Of a DNA stretch of 64,000 nucleotides, positions 1 to 11,162 are shown one piece after another. Source of the stretch: Juglans regia (taxonomy: Eukaryota > Streptophyta > Magnoliopsida > Fagales > Juglandaceae); contig NC_049908.1 of the NCBI RefSeq assembly GCF_001411555.2, forward strand, positions 27,442,724 through 27,506,723. Reading direction: 5' to 3'. The stretch's first letter is position 1. Each line of letters opens with the position of its first letter. A program made the translations under genes and the position numbers. A model generated the notes under the pieces. It did no database searches and had not been told where the DNA came from. It saw only the letters and a program-made list of their open reading frames with translations.

Positions 1-1254
1 GAGTTAGGACTGCTGTGAGATGGGTGAGATCTTCTCCTTCAAGGTTGGAGAAATTCAAGGTTGCTGCGAGATCTGCGGGTCTAACATCTAAGAAGGGTCT
101 TTGTACTGATATGCCTACACGATGGAACTCAACATTTCTGATGTTAGAGGCGGCCCAAGAATATAGGCTGGCATTTGCATTATTGGGTGATGAAGACATC
201 CAATATGTAAAATATTTTGATGATCACGGGGGATTGGGGAAACCCGTAGCTGATGATTGGGAAGTTGTAACTATTTTTGTAGACTTTTTGAGGCTTTTTT
301 ACGATATCACCACGAGGCTATCTGGAACTTTGTACCCTACATCCAATGTTGTATGCCAGCAAATATGTAGGGTAAAAGAAGAATTAGATGACATGGTCGC
401 GGGTGGTCACATTAGGCTGCGGGAGATGGCATTGATTATGAGGTCAAAGTACGACAAGTATTGGGGAGATTTAACTAGGGCTAATATTTTGTTATATGTA
501 GCTGTCGTATTTGACCCGAGGTATAAGTTGGATGGCATGATATTTGGATTGGGCCTTGCGTACGGGCAAGTATGGGCGGAGCTTATTGCAACAAGGGTTC
601 GGGAAACCCTTACTAGATTATTTGATGAGTTTTCCACCTTGCGGGGTGGTAATATTGCGGCACCTACATCTACCCCCTCAGCCTCAGGCTCACAGTTTCC
701 TGAAGTCGAGAGTGGGAAAAGGCGTAGATTGGAGTGGGGTGAGAGGTATGAGCAGGCCCCCTTCCTCCGGACTTCTGTAGAGGCTCAGTCAGAGATAGAC
801 AGATACTTAGCAGCAGAGATGCTACCATTTTCACGAGATTTCGATATATTAAGTTGGTGGAAGGTGAATGCTGTGAAGTATCCCATCCTTGGAGAGATAG
901 CCCGCTCACTTTTGGCCATCCCTGTTAGCACAGTAGCCTCAGAGTCGGCCTTTAGCACCGGAGGACGTGTATTAGATTCATTTCGGAGTTCATTAGCTCC
1001 TGCCACTGTGGAGGCTTTGATTTGCACCCAGAATTGGATCAAGGGAACTCCAATTCATGTTCCGGATGTTCTTGAGTATGAGGAGGCCGACGTCGAGGAG
1101 GAGGGTGATGATCAATCTGGATCTGGTATTTATTCTAATTTCTTATTTTCATTTATTTATTTTCATTTAATTGGTATTCATTAATTTCATTTCAAATTTA
1201 ATACTTATAGTGATACATGAGACGGCGTCTACGGCTACCTCCGATGCAGTATGA
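1..1254 (+). CDS. hAT-family transposase (RICESLEEPER/Ac-like), 3' part
   Basis: This is the C-terminal part of a hAT transposase; the frame is open from base 3, so the gene begins outside the window. Visible landmarks, in order, are DMPTRWNST, the block LLYVAVVFDPRYKLD, and the hATC dimerisation region beginning SEIDRYL and containing VASESAFSTGGRVL and ICTQNWIK (roughly visible residues 262-345). The frame can run on to 1184, but a donor after base 1125 (G|GTATTT) and an acceptor at 1209-1210 (TATAG|TG) give a second exon, 1211-1254, that ends the protein in the short tail TASTATSDAV. I prefer the spliced end. No stop or frameshift is visible in this part, so the enzyme may be intact, but the BED zinc finger and the first catalytic residues cannot be seen. 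It is the coding part of the element ending at 2016. Confidence 0.85.
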
Positions 1255-1734
1255 CTTTTGTATTGGACTCACCATTGCCATGGTTTGCATAATTTCTTCC
1301 CTAATTGTTTGTTTATAACTTTTTAATTCTAATTTGTTTTATTTTTAACTTATTAATATTTCAGGTTTTTTGACTTATTAACTTTTTTTTTTAACTTATT
1401 GATTTTCAGTCTCGCAGCAGTCGCTCAGTGAACTCACAACTACGGCTCCACCCCTAAAATTAATTTTCTTAATTTACAATTATTGTAATGTTTCTACAAT
1501 AGTTAATTATACAATTTGTAATATTTATTTTTTTTAGAAGAGTTTGTAATAGTGTAATAGTTTATTAGTTCTCTTAATTTGTATAATTGTAAACTATTTA
1601 TTGTAGCAGTGTCTTATTGCTTTAGTGATGAATATTACTTAATTATTTAATAGTTAAAACTTAATATCTACTTATCAAAAAAAAAATAGTTCTTTTCTGT
1701 TTTTAATTTTATATTTTTTTTAATATAAATAATG

Positions 1735-2005
1735 GGCCCAAAGTGGCCCAAAACGAATTCTGGGCCCAAAGGGGCCCAAAAACTGATTCTGGGCCATTTA
1801 TGGCCCAGAAAAAAGTACTGGGCCGGAGGCCCAGTACTCAGTACGGGGGTGCGGACGGGTGGGGGTCCACCCCCGCACCCCGGGCAGCGGACGGGGGACC
1901 CCGCCCCCGCCCATGCGGGGGCGGGGTCCGGGGGAAAAAATCCCCCCCCCGCATATGCGGGGGCGGGTGGCGGGGGAGGGGTGGCCCCGCCCCGTAGGGG
2001 GCGGG
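1735..2005. repeat. GC-rich subterminal block of the hAT element
   Basis: The first half repeats GGGCCC and TGGGCC(C) motifs in both orientations (1735-1836). The second half is nearly pure G/C, with several copies of GCGGGGGCGGG-type motifs and their complements (1850-2005). Such clustered motifs in both orientations are typical of hAT subterminal transposase-binding regions. The composition contrasts sharply with the AT-rich DNA on both sides. Open frames crossing it are low complexity and not genes. Confidence 0.6.
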
Positions 2006-2016
2006 TATCACCCCTA

Positions 2017-2211
2017 GTTTGGATGGTGATATGAGATGAGATAAGATGATTTTAGATAAGTTGAATAAAATATTGTTAAAATATTATTTTTAATAATATT
2101 ATTATTTTGAGAAGTGGAAAAGTTGAATTATTTATTATATTTTGTATAGAAATTTTAAAAAATATAATAATGAAATGAGATGGATTGAAAGTATTTTTAT
2201 ATCCAAACAAG
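2017..2211 (+). mobile_element. GTTTGGAT-type MITE
   Basis: A copy of the most abundant short repeat in this window. It starts GTTTGGATGGTGATATGAG and ends near ATCCAAACA. Between are GATGAGATAAGATG, a stretch rich in AATATT, and ATTATTTATTATATTTT. Other copies or fragments lie at 13285, 16205, 18825, 24156, 40300, 44015, 47222 and 52913. It directly abuts the hAT terminus at 2016. Confidence 0.65.
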
Positions 2212-3550
2212 ATAGTAGAACATAAATAACTAAGAAAAGACTGAATAATAAATATTTATATTAAATTTGTAATTATGCACAAAATACCACAATTGTCATG
2301 TACTTGTAACTTAATAACGCTTATCTTTTTCATATAAAAGAATATTAGAGGCAAAAAACTAAAGACAATTGAAATCAAATACATGAATTGCATAGTTCTT
2401 GAAACTATTTAGATTCACATTATTTCTTATTGAATAATTTTATATGTTTTTAATTATATTTTACTAACCCTAAAATAATCGATATAAAATTATTTTAAAT
2501 TATTCTATTCAATTCGGGATTCAATAAAGTTTTGAAAATTTGAAATTTCAATAAATTAACTATTTCCTCATCTTGAATATAATTCTAATATTTTATGCTT
2601 TGCTTAAAGATTTTGGTTAGAGCTATCGAAAAAGTGGTCCGAATTAGGTTACCGAATAGTGCATTTTTTTTTCATATATTTTTTTAATCATCATAAATAT
2701 TTTTAAAAAAATAAAAAAATTCACAACATCATTAAAAATACTTTTTTTAATCATTAAGTTTAAAAAATAAAAAAGAATAAGTCATTCGGAACACTTCCGG
2801 ACCCAAAATATTTTTCTTGCTTAAAATATGAATACAGGTCTATACTATTAATAAATGTAGGCTAGTGATAGGGTTACTACCCTGTTACTATCTATCTACT
2901 ATTAAAAGGTATTTTAAATTTTTTATTTTTTTATTATTTTATTTTAAGTATTTTTTTAACATTTTTAATCATAAAAAAATTAAAAAAATATATAACTTTA
3001 TTAATATATACTTTCTTAATTATTAAGTAAAATAAAAAAAAATGATATTTACAGTTGTGAGTATGCAAGCGCCGTGCAATCGCTTTGAAAAAAATGAATA
3101 AATATGAGACCTACATGAAAATAAATTAATTTTTTAATAATAAATTATATTATTTTTTAAAGAAACTACACAGCATTTACACATTCTACGATTGAATTTA
3201 TATTATTTTAAAAAAAATTTAAAAAAATCAAATAATAAATAATAATAAATAAATAATAATAAAATAATAACACCGTCATTATTATTAATTAATGTATCTT
3301 ACAATAAAGGTTCTTAAGGTGACAATGTCAACCATGGTGTGCGAAAGCGAAAATTTGGATTGACCGCGCCGACAGTTAAAAAGAAAAGAAAGAGCCTCGG
3401 GCTTTGTCCTTTCGAGCGAACCCGAGGCACGGACAACTTCGAACGTAAAAGACGTCTCTAAAATACAGGTACAGACAAAACATGATACCCTCGATGTAAT
3501 TTATTTATCTATTTTTATTTAGTTACAGGAAAAAAAAAATAATTCCAAAA
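2212..3550. other. AT-rich spacer with MITE remnants
   Basis: No gene is visible. The spacer holds two AT-rich fragments (about 2655-2790 and 2920-3025) of a family containing TTTTTTTAATCATTAAGT. At about 3045-3195 there is a short element whose ends are degenerate inverted repeats, ACAGTTGTGAG at the start and CACATTCTACGAT near the end. The last 200 bp are probably upstream sequence of the NEAP gene. Confidence 0.5.
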
Positions 3551-4607
3551 TCTCAAAGGTTGTTACGGTTTGCTCCTGGACGCTACTGATTCGCCTCCAT
3601 TTCTTGATCGTCTGATGGCATCTGAGGCCGAATCTGTGCCATGAGATTATGCATTAATGCTTCGGAAGTAGCGTTAAGCTCAAGACGGCGACGTAGAGAG
3701 GAAGAGGAAATAAGACAAAACCCGGAAGCTCATTCATTTTCGGTGTCGGAAAGCTGTTTCTGGAAATGGGTTCGGCTCACAATCTGGTTTCGCCCTCTCT
3801 CTCTCTCTCTCTCTCTCTCAATAACATATGTTTTTCCTTTTCCTCGGCAACCAATGGATTAAGTGGGTTGGTTTTGTTAAGCAACGTTTTGCTAGTGAAA
3901 TCATGGTTTTCCTCGAGTTTAGGATCAGCTTTTTGAGTTATAAAAGAAAGTGGGTATTTTTCTTGGAGTTTGAATTTTCCCGATGAGAAGACAAAGCCGA
4001 GTTTTTTAAATCAGCTTGAGTTCTAATTTCCGAGTGTATACTTTCACGGACCCATTTATTGCCTCACCCTCGCTAACTAATGGTTTATTTGGTGAGGTTG
4101 ACAGACTTTTTGGAGCGAATCTCTATCTAACATTCTCCCTCTCTCAAGAAGTTGATTAGATGGGGACATGTATGTGTCGTATTTGAAAACAGATGAGCTT
4201 TATCTTCTTGGAGTAGATTTTCCCAGAAAGAAAAAAAAAAAAATAAGGTATCAGTTTTTCGAGAGAAAATGATGAATAGTATGGAGATAGATTCGAATTG
4301 GCATCAAATTTATGATTTTTATTTTTCCGTTAAAATTTGTCAAATCTGTTTCAGTACTTTCGAAGTCACTGGTCCTTCAAATATTTATTTGTTTTTCTGC
4401 AATCTTTTAAAAATCTCACGTGTGTAGACCTCTCAAATTAATGCACACCTACCGTTTTTACATGCAGATATGTGGAACATAATGGATTGCACCGCAAGTG
4501 GCATGGATCACCATTCCCTGGTCCTTAGTGCTTGATTCGTTGTATGGTCTTTATCAACAAATCCACCGCCACTATTCGATACCCAAGAGAAAAATCTTAT
4601 AATCCTC
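3551..4607 (+). promoter_or_regulatory. Upstream region and probable 5' leader of the NEAP gene
   Basis: This interval has no convincing reading frame. It contains a (CT)n tract at 3794-3819, common in plant 5' leaders, and a plausible acceptor (CATGCAG) at about 4460-4467, so the leader may be spliced. The transcription start cannot be placed from sequence alone. Confidence 0.4.
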
Positions 4608-7600
4608 ATGTCAATTTTGGAGGAGAAGCCATCGTCTTCTTCGTCATGGCTGGCATCGGAGGCTACGTCGGTGATACCGGCTGGAGAGATTGATCCTTTG
4701 TTGAAGGACTTGAATGAGAAGAAGCAGAGCTTCCGACGGAACGTGGTTTCGTTGGCAGCGGAGTTGAAGGAGGTTCGGACCCGCTTAACATCTCAGGAGC
4801 AATCATATGCTTTAGAAACTCTAACAAGACAGGCATGTCATCTTGGATTCTTGAGATTCTGGGTTCTTTTTCAAATATTGTGTGCATGTGGTTTGAATCT
4901 TTAAAGTCAATGACTAGTCTCTTCTTTAGTGTTTTTGTTTTTGGGGTCATGATTTGGATTTGTAGTTATTCTGTTTTGATCTGAGTTATTTTCGTGGGTA
5001 TGGTTTCGCAGGAAGCAGAGGCAAAAGCTAAGAACATGGAGGAAGAAATTGGTAGATTGGAGAAGAAATTGGAAGAGAGGAATGCGAAGCTTCAGGCTTC
5101 GGCATCTACTGCTGAGAAGGTTCCCTCTCACATCTTCGTCGTCAGCTTCTTAATTTTGTGATTAATTAATTTAAGATGTTTAAGCTTTTTCGGCGAATCC
5201 CTCGAACTTAGGCCATCATTCACTAATTAATGTCATTTTGCTTTCTTTCCTGAGTTGATGTTGTGCATTATTTATTTATTTTTCCCATCTTGCTACTTTG
5301 ATGTAATAAGATATGCCACACATCTTATGCGTATCCCTTGAGATGTCATTTGGTTTTTCGGCGGAGCCCATTTTTCCACACATTCCACGAATTGACGTGA
5401 TTTTATGTGATCCATCATATCTGTTTTATAATAAAAGTAACTTTACAATCTGATAAACCATAACAAACTACATTAGTTTGTGAGATTATTTTTGTATAAT
5501 CACTTTGCGGCTAGATCATTTCTCTTATATTAATGTTTCTCTTTCCCATTTTTTGTATCGAGGATGGACTTTTCTGAACGTGAGATTTGACTCTTGTTTT
5601 CTGTGCTGTGGTTGGCACCTTTTTTTATTTTTTATTTTTTATAGTTTCTTAGAAAAGGACATAATATGGTGATTTTTTTTCTTTCTTTTTTTTTTAGCAG
5701 TGGAGAAAGCTATGTAGACTTCTTCACCATTTCTTGAGGAAAAACTGTTATAGACTAATTGAAAATGCATTAATAACTGAAGTTTAAGGCAATAAGTTCA
5801 ACTGGCCAATTTTATAAAGCTAATGGTTAATCATTTGCTCGAGAACAAGCAAGTATTGGTGGTGATTCAGTATAAACACAGTTGCCTTTTTATCCTGCGT
5901 ATCAAACATTTGCTAATGAAATTAAGGTAGTTATGTTGTATTATCGCAGAGCAAATGATGTGTGGAATGGTCTTGAAAGCTGGACCAAAAACTGACGGTA
6001 TTTTGCTGTCAACTTATTAGCCACAATAGCAAGTATACGGTGTTGAAATCTGAGAAAAATCCACTTCTGCCCTTAGTGCTGAATCATTGCCATATCTAAT
6101 ATCTTCTACTCAGAAAGAAAAGTTCATCTGAGCTTTAGCCTTTCGAAATGTCTCTCAATTGCAAAAGCAAATTGAACTCATTTGACATGTAATAATTGTT
6201 TTAACTCAAATAATTAGGTAGTCATTTGACCATTGACTTCAATATATTTCTTCCTGTAACCAAACAAATTCAGTAAATATTTAAACAATATGCCCTAACT
6301 ATTTAAGATTCTCGTTAATATTCTTTTCTTTATAAGATTTATGAGATTGTAAGATTTATGATCTAGATTAGGATTGTAATAACTACATTGCAGAGTATAT
6401 CCTAAGGGCATGTATTTCTTAACGATTGAAGTATTCTTGCTTTTGCAATGCAATCACATTCATTTTGTTGTGTTCTACTTAACCTTGGTTGTTTCTCATC
6501 ATCCTGTGACTCTGTAATCCTAATTATAGACTTGATGGGATGCAGTGTCTCAAGGAGTTGGATGGCCTTAGATCACAGCTTTCAGCCACTCGAGCAATTG
6601 CAGATTCCAGTGCTGCATCAGCTCAATTAGCACGGCTCCAGTGTTTAGCCCTTGTAAAGGAATTAGAGGAAAAGAATGGTTCACTGAAAGAGCATGAGGA
6701 TCGTGTAACTACATTAAGAGAGCAATTGGATAACCTACAGAGGGATATTCAAGCCAGGGAATCTTCCCAAAAGCAACTGAAAGATGAAGTGTTGAAAATT
6801 GAAAATGATATTATGCAAGCTGGAGCAAGCAAGGATTGTGAACTGAGGAAATTAATAAATGAGGTTTCTCCAAAGAATTTCGAGAAGATTAATAAGCTTT
6901 TGATTTTTAAGGATGAAGAAATAGCAAAACTGAAGGATGAAATTAAGATAATGTCTGCTCACTGGAAACATAAGACCAAGGAGTTGGAGTCACAGGTACA
7001 TTCACCTTCAGTCTCTCCTGTTATCTACTCTGTTCAACTGCTCACTATTTTAGTGCTCAACTTCTTTGAGGTTCCCAATTCTTCTTTTTTTATGCATTTC
7101 AACCTGTTTTGAGGAGCAGTTAGAGAAGCAACGGCGAGCTGATCAGGAACTGAAAAAGAGGGTGTTGAAGTTGGAATTCTGCCTCCAGGAAGCTCGTTCC
7201 CAGACACGAAAGCTCCAAAGGGTAATCTTGATGCAGTTTGCTCAATCTTCAAACTTTGCACTACAAACCGTATGAATAGAAGTTAATTATAAAGCTGTCT
7301 GCACAACATATGGATTTCTCATCGACTAGATGATCACACTGTTGTAATTTGCTAGAGGCCTTGTCTTTGTTATTGTGAGCCACTTTGGTTTGGTCCTATT
7401 TAATTAAATGGCTGCATTCATTACAGTGGCCTCTGATATGCTTCTTCTTGTAGAAAGTGCCATGGTTGAATGCTGCAGCCTTAACCCTGATGACTGAGAC
7501 CATACTTTCATTAGGCCAGTTCATCATTATTTTAGTTTTGAGCAACTTAAAAACATGCAAGTTGCTTGAGCTCTTAAATTTATCCCACATTCATAAATTT

Positions 7601-7853
7601 TAGTCCTATCCTTTCCAAAACTTTCATATCGTATACCTCTCTACTTATGGATATGCTTATATCACTAATCTCTACCCCTCATCAGATGGGAGAGCGAAGG
7701 GACAAAGCCCTAAAAGAACTCAGAGATCAGTTAGCAGCAAAACAACAAAGTGCAACCATGAGTGCTGAAGAACAAAATTTCTGGGAAACCTCTGGCTTCA
7801 AGATTGTTGTTTCAATGTCGATGTTGATCTTGGTGGTATTTTCAAAAAGATGA
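4608..7853 (+). CDS. NEAP: Nuclear envelope-associated coiled-coil protein (NEAP-like)
   Basis: Five exons (4608-4832, 5012-5119, 6546-6995, 7120-7221, 7686-7853) join in frame to encode 350 residues, the usual size of plant NEAPs. The N-terminus has a Ser-rich start and then [20 protein letters not shown]. Residues of about 35-300 are almost continuous heptad-rich coiled coil, including the family blocks [47 protein letters not shown] and [19 protein letters not shown]. The last 20 residues form a tail anchor ([15 protein letters not shown]) followed by SKR. Known NEAPs sit at the plant inner nuclear membrane and interact with SUN proteins; that role is inferred here by similarity. Intron 1 uses a GC donor, while introns 2-4 are GT-AG. 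All exon phases are 0. No damage is seen. Confidence 0.92.
4833..5011 (+). other. GC-AG intron 1 of the NEAP gene
   Basis: The exon ends ...ACAAGACAG and the intron begins GCATGT; it ends TTTCGCAG before GAAGCAGAG. This joins RQ to [10 protein letters not shown], the expected family continuation. The GT two bases further on would break the frame. Confidence 0.8.
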
Positions 7854-8829
7854 TATCATTTGCTACCCAGTTCTTGTGTATAAAAAATCTGATAGTTTTA
7901 TTTTATTTTGGGTACGGGGAAAGCTACAGAGGCCCTCTTTCCTGTAGAAATGCTAATTTTAAAGGTACTGCTATGCAATTTTAGCCTAGATTGTTGTTCT
8001 TACCGTTACTTCTACATCGCATTAGTTGTGCTCACTCCATTGGTCATTGTAATTGATTTTAATGGAATGAGCTTCCATGAATTTCTTGTATCACTGAACT
8101 AGCACGTTCAGGCGATGTTCTTGTATATGTCCTGTATACCTGGACTTTTGCCTATTCTTAAGATCAACAAAATTTTGTTTACCGATCAAAAAAAGATTGC
8201 GTCACTCCTACAATAAGTGATACGCTTGCCAACAGTATCTCAAAACCTTCGATCTTCAATGTTAAAGTCAATATATATATATATATATATTTAGCAGTAA
8301 TAGTTTAGTAGAAATTTTCTTTGAAACAATCAATGCTCATGACACACAATGGTTTAATTTTACTTTTTAATTTCTTCATGGACATGTACGATATGTTTTT
8401 TGACAAATTGTTGTACCCATCATACCTACTAAATTCTAAAATCATTTAAGCTTGTCTGAGCAACATCATGCACAAAATATATTTTCTTCACATATACAGG
8501 ATCAAGAACCACTACCACACCATCCAAGTTTATTGCCTGAAATCATAGTTTTCTCAAAGAAGATAATGCTATATACAGAAGTTATGATTAAGTTTTAACT
8601 GTAAATGTTAGCTTAGCAGCAGACATGTTGGTGGCCCAGGTAAGCTGATATAAAGCCGGAAAATATCTTAGCAGTACGTAAGTCTATAGTTCTGCATTGT
8701 TTAACTTACCTCTAATTTCTGTCCTGCATATATGGATCTGTACACAACTTGAACAGCCATTCAATCAGATGATTTGCTAGGGAAGAAATGACATCTAGAG
8801 CCATTGATGTGCTTGGAGAAATAGCAGCT
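7854..8829. other. Convergent 3' flanks of NEAP and X8 genes
   Basis: 3' untranslated sequence of two tail-to-tail genes. About 8130-8187 ends TTTGTTTACCGATCAAAAAAA after a CCTATTCTT block and resembles retroposon-type tails at 51370 and 53110. A (TA)n tract is at 8273-8290. No further gene is seen. Confidence 0.5.
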
Positions 8830-11162
8830 CTACATGTCCAGAACTATTTTTGTGGTAACAAAGGACGTTACCAGAACAATACAACCAATAATGGGTTGCA
8901 AACCAGATGAAAAAGATGTTGATGAGTTGACGGGAGGGCTTAAATTTGGCATCATACCTGAAGCTGGATCACCTGTGTTGAACACTGTAGGAGGACTGGA
9001 GCTGCAGCGGATATGACAAAACAGAAACATGTTCAAGGTCATTCATCAGAAATTGTAGTAATGAAGATTCTGAATAGATTTGAGTTGTGATAACAAAAGA
9101 GATTACCTTGATACACCTGCCCCTGCCGATGATGGTGCTGTTGGAATTGTTGCCGTTGTTGGTGATGATGAGGATAATGGCAATGATGATGCTGATGATG
9201 ATAGGTAAATGCAAGAACCAGTGCCTATTTATAATCAAAATGGTCTCAGATATGATTTCAATTTTGTGAAGCACGGACACTAGTTGTATTCTATAAGATA
9301 TAAAAGATCAAATGATCGATGAAACTGAGGGAGGCCCTTACTTGGATTGTCATTGACTATGGTTGCAGTCCCTTCAAAATCACAGCTAGTTGGCCCTGGA
9401 TTCTTCTGATAATAGCTGTTGATTGCATATGAGGCATGGTTTTGAAGTGTATTTGGATCAAAACAACTCCCACTCTGCTGGATTTGTGAACAGTCTGCAC
9501 CTCCCATTCCGCATGCATAGTCCAGTGCTGCCTGAAGTGCTGCCTCCAATGCTCCAGTCTTGGCCACACACCAGCTTTGTCCTGGAATTGCTGGAGCATT
9601 TGTTGTTGCAGGAGGTACCTCTGGGTTTATGCCGGGAACAGCTCCTGGTGGGGCTGGATAAGTTGTTACAGGGTTAGTTACTGGTTGTGCCCCTGGGACT
9701 GTGCTAGGAGTTGTTACCGGGTTGGTGATTGGTACTGGTGAGTTTGGAGGATTTGTGGAGGGTATTGTGACCGGCGTGGCTGAGGGAACTGTTAATGGTG
9801 TGGAACCGGGATTGGCTGGTGTAATTGTGACAGGGTTAGTAGCAGGAACGGTGACAATGGTTGGTGTGGGGTTATCTGGAGAGGTGATGACTGGGGGTGT
9901 TGATATTGGACCTGTGGGAAAGACTGTTGGTGGGTTGATAGCGTCATGTAAAATTGTTTTGAGTTGGGATTTGCTTATAAGTTCTCTATGGGAAGAAGGA
10001 AAGATCTCTTGCTCTCCCCTTTTAAGCCCTCTCTGCAATAAATCATCCGTAGATAATACTTCTATATAAAACCCAACTATCTGCTTTGATAGCTGAGTGT
10101 TGTTTTCTAATGACTTGAAAACCTTATCACTGAATTGAGCTACTTCTGTTGCACTCGGAACGGGAGTGCTCTTGATGGCTAGAACCACTGGAACTTCATT
10201 GTGAGGAAGAAGATAACTGGTAAGGATGGCTTTTTCAATCATAGACTGCACAAACTTATGTCGCATGCTTAAGTGTATATCAATACTGGCTTCAATCATG
10301 ACATAAGATCCAGTTTTCTTAATAAAACCACAAATCCTATGCAGGTCTCTTTTCTGTGTTTGATTCAATTTCTTTAAGATTGACATTGAAAATGCTACCG
10401 AGACCCTAATTTGGCTTTCCAGATGAAGATTACTCAGGGCTGATTGGATTGATTGTAAGGTAGACAAAAGCATTAATAGCTCACTTTGTACCGAACCGTC
10501 ATTGCCACTACTGACTATGATGCTATTGATGTTCACATGTGGAAGAAAGGGCATTACATGTCTATTCAGCCATGAAACAACAGATGATTGTGAATTCAAC
10601 AAATTCTCAAGTAGGCTTTTACTTAAGTAGAGATCAACAGATCCGCCAGAGTCGGATAGAGTATTTGAAACCTTTTTATCTGCTACAAAAACCTGAATAT
10701 GAGACGGGGTGACATTGTTCGGCTCGAGGAACAATATTGTTCTAGCAGGTGATGAAGCTGCAGTGCCTCTTGCATGATCGGAGAAACCCACCAGAGTTCC
10801 TGCACGGTAGGAAAGAAATTCAAATTCTTGGAAGTTAGTCACGAATCTAAGCAGCTGCAATGTACTGATGCAGAAGGGGAAAAGAACAGATAATGCAGCT
10901 TCACGGAAATTACATGGCTAGTAATCAAAGCGTTTTTTAGAAAAATGGAAATTATTTACTTGGCGATTGTTATTATGATGAGCTACTTTCACAAATCCCC
11001 AGCAACTGTGATGGTTTCAGAAATCAAATCAAACTGAAAAGAGCAAAAAGGTTACAAAAGATGGTCTCTTATCTGTTTGGGCAATAGGAGTTACTCACCA
11101 GAAGAACAGACAGTGAGGAGAGACAGAAAGAGGAAGAAGCATTTAGAAGCTCCTTCGGCCAT
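8830..11162 (-). CDS. Secreted degenerate GH17 / X8 (CBM43) protein, probably GPI-anchored
   Basis: Four exons on the minus strand (11162-11099, 10799-9342, 9191-9107, 9001-8830) encode about 592 residues. Exon 1 is a signal peptide (KCFFLFLSLLTVCSS); exon 2 opens GTLVGFSDHARG, the mature start. Residues of about 22-325 resemble a GH17 beta-1,3-glucanase fold (PNNVTPSHIQVFVAD, WLNRHVMPFLPHVNINSIIV), but the expected IVGNE catalytic motif reads IIVSSGND and no nucleophile motif is found, so hydrolysis is unlikely. A Pro/Thr/Val-rich linker (about 330-428) suits O-glycosylation. The X8 callose-binding domain (about 430-507) has WCVAKTGALEAALQAALDYACG and TSCDF. The C-terminus is Ser-rich and ends in a hydrophobic tail (IIGCIVLVTSFVTTKIVL) typical of a GPI signal. 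Exon 3 could instead use a nearer acceptor in the same frame. A cell-wall or plasmodesmal callose-binding role is inferred. Confidence 0.88.

Larger units (their letters stand above)
1..2016 (+). mobile_element. Ac-like hAT transposon, 3' portion
   Basis: The transposase above is followed by about 480 bp of AT-rich 3' flank, then a GC-rich block (1735-2005), and then a terminus reading TATCACCCCTA at 2006-2016. Its complement begins TAGGGGTGATA, which resembles the Ac terminal repeat TAGGGATGAAA; that comparison rests on known family structure. The first 8 bp outside, GTTTGGAT (2017-2024), would be the target duplication. The other end is outside the window, so neither inverted repeat nor duplication can be verified here. 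Confidence 0.6.

Noticed and set aside
1732..2034. Open frames through the GC-rich block
   Set aside because: Gly/Pro-rich low-complexity translation of a hAT subterminal repeat; both overlapping frames are open because of composition.
9701..10069. 122-codon plus-strand frame
   Set aside because: Antisense shadow of the Pro/Thr-rich linker of the minus-strand X8 gene.
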